Notes: generated from the sequence alone by a model not told the origin. Numbered from the stretch's first letter, positions 8,073 to 16,964 are shown. The stretch: DNA of 64,000 nt from Chryseobacterium sp. S0630 (GCF_024158915.1 NZ_JAMZGF010000002.1:112434-176433); one strand, 5' to 3'. Numbers and translations are program-made.

Positions 8073-9649
8073 GACATTTTGCAGACCTTATCAACGCATT
8101 GGAAACAACCAATAAAACCAATGCTAAAATTGATGCCATCATGGATTATCTCGAGCGTGCTCCTGATGAGGATAAAGTATGGTTTATCGCTTTATTTACC
8201 GGCAAAAGACCTAAGAGAAATGTCAATACCAATTACATGAAAGAATGGGCTCTGGAAATCACAAAACTTCCTTATTGGCTGTTTCAGGAATCCTATTCTG
8301 CAGTAGGTGATCTTGGAGAAACATTATCATTAATTCTCCCGCCTCCACAGGAAAAAATAGAACGTTCATTATCAGAATGGATGAATGATATTGTTAGTCT
8401 GAAGGACAAAACAGATACAGAAAAGAAAGAATTTGTACTGCAATCATGGAATGGTCTGGATTATACCGAACGTTTGATTTTCAATAAATTAATTGGCGGA
8501 AGCTTCCGGATTGGAGTATCAGATAAAACATTAATCAATGCATTAACCAAATTTTCAGGGCAGGAATCGAGTGCTTTGATGCACAGCTTAATGGGTAAAT
8601 GGTTACCCGATGAAGTTACTTTCAAAGAACTTATTGATGCAGAAAATGTAAATCCTGACAACTCAAAACCATACCCTTTCTGCCTTGCCTATCCTTTGGA
8701 AAAAGAAACTAAAGAATTGGGAAATCCTGATGAATGGCTGGTAGAATACAAATGGGACGGAATACGTGGCCAGATCATCAGAAGAAACGATGAAGTCTTC
8801 ATCTGGTCAAGAGGGGAAGAACTCGTGACCGAACAATTTCCGGAAATTACAGATGTCATAAAAGCCATGAAAGGCAACTTTGTACTGGATGGAGAAATAC
8901 TTGCGGTAAACGATGGTAAAGTTTTAAATTTTAACGAATTACAGAAAAGATTAAACAGGAAAACTTTAACTAAAAAAATGCTCTCAGAAATCCCCATAGA
9001 AGTCTTTGTCTACGACTTACTGGAACTGGAAAACAACGACCTGAGAGAAAAACCAATCTCCGCAAGAAGAGCTTTACTTGAAGAATTATTATTGAATGAA
9101 AATTCTGAACGCATCAGTATTTCCAAAAGTCTGGATTTTGAAAAATGGGAAGAACTGAATTCGCTTCGTGAAAATTCAAGAGCAGTAAACAGCGAAGGAT
9201 TGATGTTAAAACAAAAAAATTCACCTTATCATTCCGGAAGAAAAAAAGGCGACTGGTGGAAGTGGAAAATCAATCCTTTTACCATTGATGCAGTTCTGAT
9301 CTACGCCCAGAAAGGCAGCGGCCGACGAAGTGCTTATTACACAGATTATAGTTTTGCAGTGAAGAACGGAGATAGTTTGGTGACCATTGCCAAAGCCTAC
9401 TCAGGATTGACAGATAAAGAAATCATGGAGGTGAGCAGATTTGTCACCAAAAATGCCATTGAAAAATTTGGTCCTGTAAGAACGGTAAAAGCAGAACTCG
9501 TTTTCGAAATTGCTTTTGAAGGCATAGGTTTCAGCAACCGTCATAAAAGCGGTGTAGCCCTACGATTTCCAAGAATTGTAAGATGGCGGAAAGATAAAAC
9601 CGTAGATGAAATTGATGACTTAGAAGAGATTAAAAAATTAATACAATAA
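8069..9649 (+). CDS. ATP-dependent DNA ligase, LigB/C type of the ligase-associated cluster
   Basis: This 526-aa ligase has an N-terminal DNA-binding domain, the adenylation site EYKWDGIRGQ (nucleophilic lysine of KxDGxR), motif III/IIIa around FVLDGEIL, motif IV SEGLMLK and motif V DWWKWK, then the OB-fold tail. It seals nicks using ATP and differs from the essential NAD-dependent LigA. It is fused by a 4-bp overlap to the exonuclease gene. The helicase partner follows after a 183-bp gap occupied by a repeat element, which probably interrupted a once tighter operon. Confidence 0.92.
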   Translation: MRHFADLINALETTNKTNAKIDAIMDYLERAPDEDKVWFIALFTGKRPKRNVNTNYMKEWALEITKLPYWLFQESYSAVGDLGETLSLILPPPQEKIERSLSEWMNDIVSLKDKTDTEKKEFVLQSWNGLDYTERLIFNKLIGGSFRIGVSDKTLINALTKFSGQESSALMHSLMGKWLPDEVTFKELIDAENVNPDNSKPYPFCLAYPLEKETKELGNPDEWLVEYKWDGIRGQIIRRNDEVFIWSRGEELVTEQFPEITDVIKAMKGNFVLDGEILAVNDGKVLNFNELQKRLNRKTLTKKMLSEIPIEVFVYDLLELENNDLREKPISARRALLEELLLNENSERISISKSLDFEKWEELNSLRENSRAVNSEGLMLKQKNSPYHSGRKKGDWWKWKINPFTIDAVLIYAQKGSGRRSAYYTDYSFAVKNGDSLVTIAKAYSGLTDKEIMEVSRFVTKNAIEKFGPVRTVKAELVFEIAFEGIGFSNRHKSGVALRFPRIVRWRKDKTVDEIDDLEEIKKLIQ

Positions 9650-9651
9650 TA

Positions 9652-9814
9652 TTCTAACGCAATGGCGCAAGGATTTTTGACTTAAGCGTAATATTCTTTG
9701 TTCACAAAGGCACTATGTTCATGAATAGTAAGATATTGTCTTCGCTGAGTGAAACGCCCTTGCGATCGAAAAATAAATAATATCCTATAAAATCTTAGCG
9801 CCTTAGCGTTAGAA
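9652..9814. repeat. Intergenic repeat with inverted ends between ligase and helicase genes
   Basis: The left end TTCTAACGCAATGGCGCAAG pairs imperfectly with the right end CTTAGCGCCTTAGCGTTAGAA (9794-9814). The interior is AT-rich and has no supported ORF. It starts 3 bp after the ligase stop and ends 18 bp before the helicase start. Related words occur at 12339-12503, 3010-3078 and 20100-20166. Confidence 0.6.
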
Positions 9815-9832
9815 ATTAAAATCAAATATAAA

Positions 9833-12283
9833 TTGGCAGCTTTCGAACATACCAACGGATTAAAGATCATTCAGCAATGGATGACCGATAAAGGTATTGC
9901 CCCTTTCAAATTTCAGCTGGAAACCTGGAAGAAATTTGGAACCGGATACAGCGGAATGGTCGTTGCTCCTACAGGTTTCGGAAAAACATTTTCTGTTTTT
10001 TTAGCCTTAATTTCAGATTTCCTGAATCATCCCGAACAATATAAAAAAGGATTAAAAATGCTCTGGATAACGCCGCTTCGGTCTCTATCCAAAGATATTG
10101 CAAAAGCGATGCAGGAAGCTATTGATGAAATCGGACTTGATTGGGCTGTGGGCGTGAGAAACGGAGATACTGATCCAAAAGTAAGACAACAGCAAGTCAA
10201 AAAAATGCCTGAAATTCTTGTTGTAACTCCTGAAAGCCTTCACCTGCTTCTGGCACAGAAAAATAATGAAACATTTTTCAAGGATATGAAATGTGTAGCA
10301 GTGGATGAATGGCATGAATTACTAGGTTCAAAGCGCGGAGTTATGGTAGAACTCGGGATTTCACAGCTTATAAAATATGTTCCGAAGGTCAAAATCTGGG
10401 GGATCACAGCTACCATTGGAAATCTGGATGAAGCCATGGAAGTGCTTATTCCGTATGATATTAAAAAGACAAAAATTACAGCTAAAGAGCACAAAAAGAT
10501 AGATATTCTCCCTGTTTTTCCGGATGAAATTGAGATATTGCCCTGGGCAGGACATCTTGGGAACAAACTTGCAGATAAAGTGGTTCCTATTATTCTGGAA
10601 TCAAAATCTACCATTGTATTTACGAATACCAGAAGTCAGAGCGAAATGTGGTATCAGCTTTTACTCGATGCTTATCCTGATTTTGCAGGTCAGATTGCTA
10701 TCCATCACAGCTCTATTGATGCTCATTTAAGAATCTGGATTGAGGAAAATTTGAGTTCCGGAAAATTAAAAGCCGTGGTTTCTACATCATCTCTCGATCT
10801 TGGAATTGATTTTAAACCTGTAGATACGGTCATTCAAATTGGTTCAGCCAAAGGAGTTGCCCGTTTTCTTCAAAGAGCCGGACGTAGTGGCCACTCTCCT
10901 TTTGAAACCTCCAAAATCTATTGTGTTCCCACCCATTCTTTGGAACTGATTGAAGTTTCAGCTCTAAAAGAAGCCGTAAAACAGAAAGTCGTTGAACCCA
11001 GAGAGCCACAGGTTTTATGTTTCGATGTGCTGGTTCAGTTTCTGATGACACTGGCGGTTGGAGACGGATTTTATCCTGATGAGCTATATCAGAGAATTAA
11101 AAAAGTATATGCCTTTCAGGAAATGCTTGATGAAGAGTGGAAAAGTATCCTCGAATTCCTCACCATTGGCGGCAGTGTGTTGAAAAGCTATGAAGAGTTT
11201 CATAAAATCGTCATCATGGAAGATGGTCTTTATAAGGTAACTTCAAGAAAAATAGCTATGCTCCACCGAATGAATATGGGCGTGATTGTGAGTGATGCCA
11301 TGCTGAAGGTAAAATTTATTTCCGGCGGCTATATCGGAATGATTGAAGAATATTTTATTTCAAAATTAAAAAAAGAAGAAAAATTTATTCTGGCCGGGCG
11401 TACACTGGAAGTTGTCATCATTAAAGATATGACGGTATACGTGAGGGCAGCTAAAGGAAGAGCCCTGGTTCCGAGCTATCTTGGCGGAAGACTTCCTTTG
11501 AGTTCCAATCTGGGGCATTTTCTGAGAGAAAAACTTTCTCATGCCTTAAATCCTAAAGCTTCGGAAAAAGAGCTTAAATTTTTACACCCGCTTTTAATTA
11601 ACCAGGAAAAAAACTCCCATATTCCCAAAGAAGATGAATTTTTGGTGGAATTGATTAAAAACCGTGAAGGATATCACTTGTTTATGTATCCTTTTGAAGG
11701 ACGTCTGGTCCATGAAGTAATGGCTGCTCTGATTGCCTATCGGATCTCAAAACTTGCTCCAATCTCCTTTTCTATGGCGATGAATGATTATGGATTTGAA
11801 CTCTTCAGTGATAAAGAAATTCCTTTAAATGAAGACAATCTTCAACAGATTTTAAGCAGAGAGAATCTGATGAATGATGTGATCGCAAGTATCAATTCTG
11901 CGGAAATGGCAAGGAGAAAATTTCGTGATATTGCAGTGATTTCTGGAATGGTAATTCAAAATTATGCAGGGCAACAACGTTCTAACAAATCATTACAAAG
12001 TTCTGCCGGATTGATTTTTAAAGTATTGGAAGACCATGATCCTAATCACTTTTTAATAAAACAGGCGTATACAGAAGTTTTTAATATGCAGCTCCAGGAA
12101 CAGCGGCTTGTAGAAGCTTTTAAAAGAATTGAAAAATCCGAAATTATTTTAAAACATTCCCGATCATTTACTCCGTTGAGTTTTCCAATTAAAGTGGACA
12201 GTTTACGACAAACGCTTTCAAGTGAAGGACTGGATGCGAGAATTAAAAGAATGCTGAAACTGTCTGATATAAGTGATCTTTGA
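9833..12283 (+). CDS. Ligase-associated DNA damage response DEXH-box helicase (Lhr-core like)
   Basis: This 816-aa SF2 helicase has Walker A APTGFGKT, the DEWH box, motif III ITATIG, motif IV IVFTNTRSQSE and motif VI QRAGRSGH, followed by the winged-helix/Lhr-core C-terminal region. TTG at 9833 is the likely start; residues 9-16 (GLKIIQQW) match the family N-terminus and would be lost from the next ATG. It unwinds or anneals DNA with the ligase and nucleases of the set. Repeat elements flank it on both sides, so it may have its own promoter. Confidence 0.9.
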   Translation: MAAFEHTNGLKIIQQWMTDKGIAPFKFQLETWKKFGTGYSGMVVAPTGFGKTFSVFLALISDFLNHPEQYKKGLKMLWITPLRSLSKDIAKAMQEAIDEIGLDWAVGVRNGDTDPKVRQQQVKKMPEILVVTPESLHLLLAQKNNETFFKDMKCVAVDEWHELLGSKRGVMVELGISQLIKYVPKVKIWGITATIGNLDEAMEVLIPYDIKKTKITAKEHKKIDILPVFPDEIEILPWAGHLGNKLADKVVPIILESKSTIVFTNTRSQSEMWYQLLLDAYPDFAGQIAIHHSSIDAHLRIWIEENLSSGKLKAVVSTSSLDLGIDFKPVDTVIQIGSAKGVARFLQRAGRSGHSPFETSKIYCVPTHSLELIEVSALKEAVKQKVVEPREPQVLCFDVLVQFLMTLAVGDGFYPDELYQRIKKVYAFQEMLDEEWKSILEFLTIGGSVLKSYEEFHKIVIMEDGLYKVTSRKIAMLHRMNMGVIVSDAMLKVKFISGGYIGMIEEYFISKLKKEEKFILAGRTLEVVIIKDMTVYVRAAKGRALVPSYLGGRLPLSSNLGHFLREKLSHALNPKASEKELKFLHPLLINQEKNSHIPKEDEFLVELIKNREGYHLFMYPFEGRLVHEVMAALIAYRISKLAPISFSMAMNDYGFELFSDKEIPLNEDNLQQILSRENLMNDVIASINSAEMARRKFRDIAVISGMVIQNYAGQQRSNKSLQSSAGLIFKVLEDHDPNHFLIKQAYTEVFNMQLQEQRLVEAFKRIEKSEIILKHSRSFTPLSFPIKVDSLRQTLSSEGLDARIKRMLKLSDISDL

Positions 12284-12338
12284 TAATCAATTAATGTATT
12301 ATTTGTAAGAACAGATATGGCAATGAATATTTTTTTAT

Positions 12339-12503
12339 GGCAAAGGCGCAAAAAATTGATAATAATAACGTTTTAAGGCGCAAAGATTTTATCTCCTAAA
12401 AAATTTAGTTCTTTTAATCTTGCTGAAAATCTCACATTGAGCGAAGTCAAAATGTTCTTGCCTTTTAAATAAAATTTGATAATATAAAATTTGCGCCTTT
12501 GCG
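12339..12503. repeat. Intergenic repeat with inverted ends after the helicase gene
   Basis: GCAAAGGCGCAAA (12340-12352) is the reverse complement of TTTGCGCCTTTGC (12490-12502), giving 13-bp perfect inverted ends. A GGCGCAAAGATTTTAT word near 12376 matches the related repeats. No ORF is supported. The remaining gap (12284-12650) is plain AT-rich DNA before gpmA. Confidence 0.6.
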
Positions 12504-12650
12504 AGATTCTAAAATTTATAAAATCAAATAAAAAACCTATCGTTTTAATCTTATTCATAGCCTAATATTATGAGTTAATATTCTTGATAATTTTAAATAA
12601 TCATCGTAACTTAGAGTATACCTTCTTAGAAGTTTAAATAAAATTTAAAA

Positions 12651-13253
12651 ATGGAAAAATTGTTCTTAGTCCGCCACGGACAGTCACTCTGGAATCTGGA
12701 AAACAGATTTACAGGGTGGAAAGATATTGATATAACAGAGGTTGGTATTGAAGAAGCAAAAAAAGCAGGTCTTGCTTTAAAAGGAGAAAGAATAGATATC
12801 GCATTCACTTCTGCATTGATCAGAGCACAGCATACCTTATCTATTATCCTTAATGAAATTGGAAATCCCAACATCCCGGTCATCAAAGACAAAGCATTAA
12901 ACGAACGTTCTTACGGAAATCTGGAAGGACTCAACAAAGCAGAAACGGCTCTTAAGTATGGTGACGAACAGGTTCATACCTGGCGCAGATCATTTGATGT
13001 TGTTCCACCAGGTGGAGAAAGCCTTAAAGATACTTACAACAGAGTGATTCCTTATTTTGAAAGCCAGATAAGACCATTATTAAAACAGGGTGAAAATGTA
13101 TTAATTGTGGCCCACGGAAATAGTCTTCGTGCCTTAATTATGTATCTGGAGCATCTTTCTCCTGAAGAAATTTTAGAAAGAGAAATTGCTACCGGCTTTC
13201 CACTGACTTATGTTTTTGATGAAAAATTTCATGTAAGCCGTAAAGTTGGATAA
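12651..13253 (+). CDS. gpmA: 2,3-bisphosphoglycerate-dependent phosphoglycerate mutase
   Basis: This 200-aa histidine phosphatase has the phosphohistidine motif [10 protein letters not shown] at residues 6-15, the GpmA-specific [13 protein letters not shown] and [10 protein letters not shown] segments, and the second catalytic histidine in VAHGNSLRA. The motifs fit true dPGM, which interconverts 3- and 2-phosphoglycerate in glycolysis; it is shorter than typical 228-250-aa GpmA, with a reduced C-terminal region. It sits between the ligase-associated helicase and PdeM genes, an odd place for a glycolytic enzyme. Confidence 0.88.
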   Translation: MEKLFLVRHGQSLWNLENRFTGWKDIDITEVGIEEAKKAGLALKGERIDIAFTSALIRAQHTLSIILNEIGNPNIPVIKDKALNERSYGNLEGLNKAETALKYGDEQVHTWRRSFDVVPPGGESLKDTYNRVIPYFESQIRPLLKQGENVLIVAHGNSLRALIMYLEHLSPEEILEREIATGFPLTYVFDEKFHVSRKVG

Positions 13254-13305
13254 ATATGAGCTAAATAGTTTAATTTTAGACATTCATTTTTCAATCCATC
13301 AAGTG

Positions 13306-13947
13306 TTGATAGCAACTAAAAATATTTCCATCCAAAACGAAACTTTCACTCTGACCAATCAGCGGGCAGTATTCTGGCAAAAAGAAAGGGCATTGATTCT
13401 TTCTGATCTGCACATCGGAAAAACAGCTCATTTTCGTAAAAATGGAATTGCACTGGCCAATCACATTATGAAAAGCGATCTGGAAAGATTATCAGCACTG
13501 ATTGAATATTTTCAGCCTGAAAAATTTATTGTAGTTGGAGATTTGCTTCATGCCGGAGACAATTCTGATGTGGATGAATTCTGTACCTGGAAAAGCCAAT
13601 ATTCTGATCTACAGTTTTATCTTATTGAAGGAAACCACGATCGTATTTCAAAAGCTTTGGAGGAAAAATTATGCTTTAATCACAAAGCTGAATATTTTGA
13701 AGTGAATGGAATTACTTTTATTCATGATTTTGATGCCGCCAGATCCGGATTTCAGATTACGGGACATATTCACCCTGGAATTGTGCTGAATTCTGCAGTG
13801 AAAAATATCAGGCTGCCCTGCTTTGCGCTCAGCAGCAATCAGTTATTATTGCCAGCTTTCAGTAAATTTACAGGACTGGACACGAAAAACCTTCCTAAGA
13901 AAAGTACATTCTTTGTATTTACAGATGAGGAAATTTATGAAATCTGA
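13306..13947 (+). CDS. pdeM: Ligase-associated DNA damage response endonuclease PdeM
   Basis: This calcineurin-like phosphoesterase shows the metal motifs LSDLHIGKTAHFRK, VVGDLLHAGD, EGNHD and ITGHIHPG. PdeM acts with the ligase, exonuclease and helicase encoded upstream. I place the start at TTG 13306 (213 aa, the usual size); GTG 13303 is an alternative. The frame is open back to TTG 13246, but that start would overlap gpmA and add 20 residues without family counterpart. The 53-bp gap after gpmA is compatible with one transcript. Confidence 0.85.
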   Translation: MIATKNISIQNETFTLTNQRAVFWQKERALILSDLHIGKTAHFRKNGIALANHIMKSDLERLSALIEYFQPEKFIVVGDLLHAGDNSDVDEFCTWKSQYSDLQFYLIEGNHDRISKALEEKLCFNHKAEYFEVNGITFIHDFDAARSGFQITGHIHPGIVLNSAVKNIRLPCFALSSNQLLLPAFSKFTGLDTKNLPKKSTFFVFTDEEIYEI

Positions 13948-13951
13948 TCAC

Positions 13952-14248
13952 TTAAGGTGTTAACTCCAGTGGATTTTCATATTTCTTATTTTCTTCTCTT
14001 TCTTTTTCTCTTTTTTTCAGCATTTCCTGTCCTTTTACAATAGTAGTTCCGTAACTTGCAAGTACACCAGCTACATTCGTTTCAGCATTCCTTTGTGCTT
14101 GTTTTAATTTTGCCTGTGTGGTTTCTGCAGCTCCGATGTATTTGCTTTTCTTCATATTGATTAGTTTATTCTTTAATTGAGAGTTTGACATAGACTTTAC
14201 TAAATCAAAATCTCCTTTTTCATCTGTAATTTTTATGATCACTTCCAT
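13952..14248 (-). CDS. Hypothetical protein downstream of the GG-leader peptide gene
   Basis: This 98-aa lysine- and glutamate-rich, mainly helical protein has no family I recognise, no signal peptide and no membrane segment. Its ATG at 14248 lies inside the end of the bacteriocin-like gene (29-bp overlap in another frame); ATGs at 14191 and 14155 are alternatives. The overlap suggests translational coupling, or one longer ancestral protein split by a frameshift. Being directly behind a leader-peptide gene, it might be an immunity or accessory protein, but nothing in its sequence shows that. Confidence 0.5.
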   Translation of the reverse strand: MEVIIKITDEKGDFDLVKSMSNSQLKNKLINMKKSKYIGAAETTQAKLKQAQRNAETNVAGVLASYGTTIVKGQEMLKKREKEREENKKYENPLELTP

Positions 14249-14570
14249 CCGGATTATATGTACTTGTTCCAGAATTAGTCATTACTGAATCTCCTTTAAG
14301 TGAGACCGCATTTGCAAAAAATGCACGATTATCACCTATTTGTAACAAAAATTGGTCTTTATATTTGTTATCTGTTCGTGTATCAAATTTAGCAGTTAAT
14401 ATATTAATTACTTCAACCCTTTCACGCCATTCTGTTGCTTGTTGTGGTGTCCAATCCTGAGTAGTTATAGCGGTTATACCACAAGAAGTTTCTGCAAACC
14501 AGGTTTTTGATTGTAACCCTCCTTCTACCGTTTTAAGTTCATTTCGGGATAATTTTTTTAAATTTTTCAT
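14220..14570 (-). CDS. Bacteriocin-like peptide precursor with double-glycine leader
   Basis: This 116-aa protein begins MKNLKKLSRNELKTVEGG, a double-glycine leader (LSRxELKxVxGG) of the kind cleaved by C39 peptidase-containing exporters and frequent in Chryseobacterium. The predicted 98-residue mature part starts LQSKTWF, has one cysteine (ETSCG) and is rich in T, N and D, unlike short pore-forming bacteriocins. No transporter, maturase or clear immunity gene is in the window. The leader call is good; antimicrobial activity is unproven. Confidence 0.65.
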   Translation of the reverse strand: MKNLKKLSRNELKTVEGGLQSKTWFAETSCGITAITTQDWTPQQATEWRERVEVINILTAKFDTRTDNKYKDQFLLQIGDNRAFFANAVSLKGDSVMTNSGTSTYNPDGSDHKNYR

Positions 14571-14936
14571 TATTTTGTGTTTTTAAAATTAAAGTATAAA
14601 TACACACCATAATTCACCTCATAAATGAATTATTATATGTTAAATTATTGATTTTCAATATATTTTATTCAAAATTATTTAAATGAAAAAGACATACTAT
14701 AATCAAATAGTTGTAATTTAACACATCCTAAAATAATTAGAATTAAATAGATTTCTTTAACCTGAAAATATTTTAAAAACAAAATAAAAGGCAGATAAAA
14801 ACCTGCCTTTATAAAACCACCATCTGCATTATCAATATTTTGATTTCCTCTTCATTAAAATGCCTCTAACATCCTGGTTTGTAGTTTTCGCTATGAAACA
14901 TAGCTTAGAAATTATTATAAAAACAGTAATGAAATC
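14571..14936. other. Long intergenic region
   Basis: These 366 bp are very AT-rich. They hold the presumed promoter of the leader-peptide gene (minus strand) and the hairpin at 14787-14810. I see no convincing ORF or RNA. Confidence 0.5.
14787..14815 (-). terminator. Terminator of the MFS gene
   Basis: AAAGGCAG (14787-14794) pairs with CTGCCTTT (14803-14810). On the minus strand the stem is followed by TTTTATTTTGTTTTT, so it ends the transcript of the MFS gene 127 bp downstream of its stop and insulates the leader-peptide gene. Confidence 0.75.
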
Positions 14937-16154
14937 CTAATTTTTATTGCTTAAACGGATACTGTAGACTGTAATCAATACGGTTACCAACAGGAATAAA
15001 GCACCTATCCATGGCGTACTTGCCAAACCTAAGGATGAGGTAACAATCATTCCTCCGACATAAGATCCGATCGCAATACCGATATTAAAAGCAGCAATAT
15101 TGATCCCAGAAGCTACATCCTCAGTTCCCGGGAGCTCTTTTTCAGCAATCTGTACCACCAATAACTGAAGTCCGGGAACAGAAGCAAATGATAAAGCTCC
15201 TAAAAAGAAAAGTGTAATGATGCTTAAAACCGGACTGCTTACTGTAAAATAAAACGCAAGCAATACCAACCCCTGTGCTGCAAACATCCATAAAAGAGCT
15301 TTCAGCGGATTTTTATTCGCCACTTTCCCACCAATCAGGTTTCCTAAAGCAATGGCAATTCCATAAATCAAAAGGATAAAAGTGACCGTAGACTCCTGAA
15401 ATCCTGTAATTTTCTGTAAAATAGGTGACAGGTAAGTAAATACTACAAACGTACCTCCATATCCCATCGCAGTCATTAAAAAAGCAAAAATCAGACGTCT
15501 GTTTCCTAATACTTTAAACTGACTCTTTAAAGATGCGGTTTTCCCATTTTTAAGGGCATTGGGAACTAATAGTAAACTGGCTACCAGCCCTATAATTCCA
15601 AGGATTGAAACTCCTATGAAAGTAGCTCTCCATCCGAAATGCTGTCCTATAAATGTTCCTAGTGGAACTCCTGTTACAATCGCAAGAGTAAGTCCGGCAA
15701 ACATAATAGAAATGGCTGTGGCTCTCTTCTCTTCAGGGACCAGCGAAGCTGCAATGGTAGAACCTATGGAAAAATAAACTCCATGGGCCAATCCCGTAAG
15801 TATTCTTGCCAGAACTAATGTTATAAAGCTGGGAGCTATAGACGCCAGTCCGTTTCCAATAACAAATAGCATCATAATGGAAACCAAAAGCATTTTGCGT
15901 GGTACTTTTCCTGTTAATGCCGTTAATATCGGTGCTCCGATAGCTACTCCTATCGCATAAAGACTTACCAGCAGCCCTGCAGAAGGAATAGTAATTCCAA
16001 GGTCAGAAGCTACTGTGGGAAGAAGTCCTACAATAACAAATTCTGTAGTTCCAATTCCAAAGGCACTTATCGTTAATGCCCAGAGCGCTGCAGGAAGACC
16101 TTTTTTGACAGTCTTTGATGCAGTATTGATCTGTATTTCTTTTTGAAAGTTCAT
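14937..16154 (-). CDS. MFS transporter (drug:H+ antiporter-like, AraJ/YdhP type)
   Basis: This integral membrane protein of 405 aa has 12 predicted hydrophobic segments. It shows the TxFVIVGLLPTVASDLGI start typical of AraJ/YdhP-type exporters and an RILTGLAHGVYFSIG helix with the motif-C-like region. The start at 16154 (MNFQKEIQ) is preferred to 16181 because the segment before it is leader-like. The substrate is unknown; export of small toxic compounds is usual. It is divergent from a TetR gene 149 bp away, the classic layout for repressor-controlled efflux. Confidence 0.82.
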   Translation of the reverse strand: MNFQKEIQINTASKTVKKGLPAALWALTISAFGIGTTEFVIVGLLPTVASDLGITIPSAGLLVSLYAIGVAIGAPILTALTGKVPRKMLLVSIMMLFVIGNGLASIAPSFITLVLARILTGLAHGVYFSIGSTIAASLVPEEKRATAISIMFAGLTLAIVTGVPLGTFIGQHFGWRATFIGVSILGIIGLVASLLLVPNALKNGKTASLKSQFKVLGNRRLIFAFLMTAMGYGGTFVVFTYLSPILQKITGFQESTVTFILLIYGIAIALGNLIGGKVANKNPLKALLWMFAAQGLVLLAFYFTVSSPVLSIITLFFLGALSFASVPGLQLLVVQIAEKELPGTEDVASGINIAAFNIGIAIGSYVGGMIVTSSLGLASTPWIGALFLLVTVLITVYSIRLSNKN

Positions 16155-16303
16155 TGTCTTGTAATTTGTTGATATTGACAAGGCAAAGTTCCGACGAATA
16201 TTTATATTATAAAAATTATTTAAATTGTATCAAAGTATCAGAATAATGATAGTTTTATTTTACATTTAAAATGTGTTCCTTTGTAAAATAATCATCAGTT
16301 TTA

Positions 16304-16894
16304 ATGAAGAAATCAGAAGCAACCCGTCTTACTATTCTCCAGAAAGCGTTCGAATTGATCTATGTAAAAGGTTTTCAGACTACAAGCATTGATGAAATTA
16401 TCGCAACGACTCAGGTGACGAAGGGTGCTTTTTATTATCATTTTAAAACCAAGGATGATATGGGACTCGCTATTATTACGGATCTGATGAAGCCCAATTT
16501 CAGGAAAATTTTTATAGACTCTCTTCAAAACAATCAGAATCCTTTAGACAGCATTTATGATATCATGTATCATCTCCTGATTGAAAACGATTTTTTAAAA
16601 GTTGAATATGGCTGCCCTACTTCTAATTTTGTACAGCAAATGGCACCATGGCATCACGCTTTTGCTCAGGCTTTACATGAACTTTCAAAAGAATGGGAAC
16701 AGGCTCTTGCAGAAAGTATTGAAAAAGGGAAAGAAGCAGGATTAATCAGGAAAGAAGTCAATGCAAAAGAAGTGAGCGTTTTTGTTATTTCAGGCTATTG
16801 GGGAGTAAGAAATCTGGGCAAATTAGAAAACTCAAAAGAAGTATATCTTATTTATTTAAAAGGACTTAAGTCTTATTTCAATACCCTTCAATAA
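16304..16894 (+). CDS. TetR/AcrR family transcriptional regulator
   Basis: This 196-aa protein has an N-terminal TetR helix-turn-helix (ILQKAFELIYVKGFQTTSIDEIIATTQVTKGAFYYHFKTKDDM) and an all-helical ligand-binding half (TetR_C-like, with YGCPTSNFVQQMA). It is divergent from the MFS gene and followed by a 26-bp perfect palindrome at 16906 in front of the next operon. It may thus act on both sides. A near -7 box, TTCCTTTG, lies about 30 bp before its ATG. The inducer is unknown. Confidence 0.85.
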   Translation: MKKSEATRLTILQKAFELIYVKGFQTTSIDEIIATTQVTKGAFYYHFKTKDDMGLAIITDLMKPNFRKIFIDSLQNNQNPLDSIYDIMYHLLIENDFLKVEYGCPTSNFVQQMAPWHHAFAQALHELSKEWEQALAESIEKGKEAGLIRKEVNAKEVSVFVISGYWGVRNLGKLENSKEVYLIYLKGLKSYFNTLQ

Positions 16895-16905
16895 TTTTTT
16901 TATCA

Positions 16906-16931
16906 AAAAACATACTAATTAGTATGTTTTT
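16906..16931. promoter_or_regulatory. 26-bp perfect palindrome, probable TetR operator
   Basis: The site is five A, CATACTAA, TTAGTATG and five T, perfectly self-complementary with no spacer. It ends 5 bp before a TACCTTTG -7 box, where -33 contacts would fall. It is 11 bp past the TetR stop. It could also act as a weak terminator because of its T run, but the position over a promoter favours an operator. Confidence 0.65.
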
Positions 16932-16935
16932 GTTT

Positions 16936-16943
16936 TACCTTTG
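16936..16943 (+). promoter_or_regulatory. Bacteroidota -7 box (TACCTTTG)
   Basis: TACCTTTG fits TAnnTTTG exactly and lies 21 bp before the ATG at 16965. The palindrome at 16906-16931 covers the region expected for the -33 element. Confidence 0.6.
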
Positions 16944-16964
16944 CTGTGTTCAAAAAAATAAACA

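Noticed and set aside
12340..12503. Possible CRISPR-like repetition in the GGCGCAAAG words
   Set aside because: The words are few, degenerate and inverted, with no regular spacers.
13246..13305. Upstream TTG start for pdeM overlapping gpmA
   Set aside because: It adds about 20 residues without family counterpart; the start at 13306 gives the usual length.
14220..14570. Complete bacteriocin gene cluster
   Set aside because: No C39 transporter, maturation enzyme or clear immunity protein is in the window.
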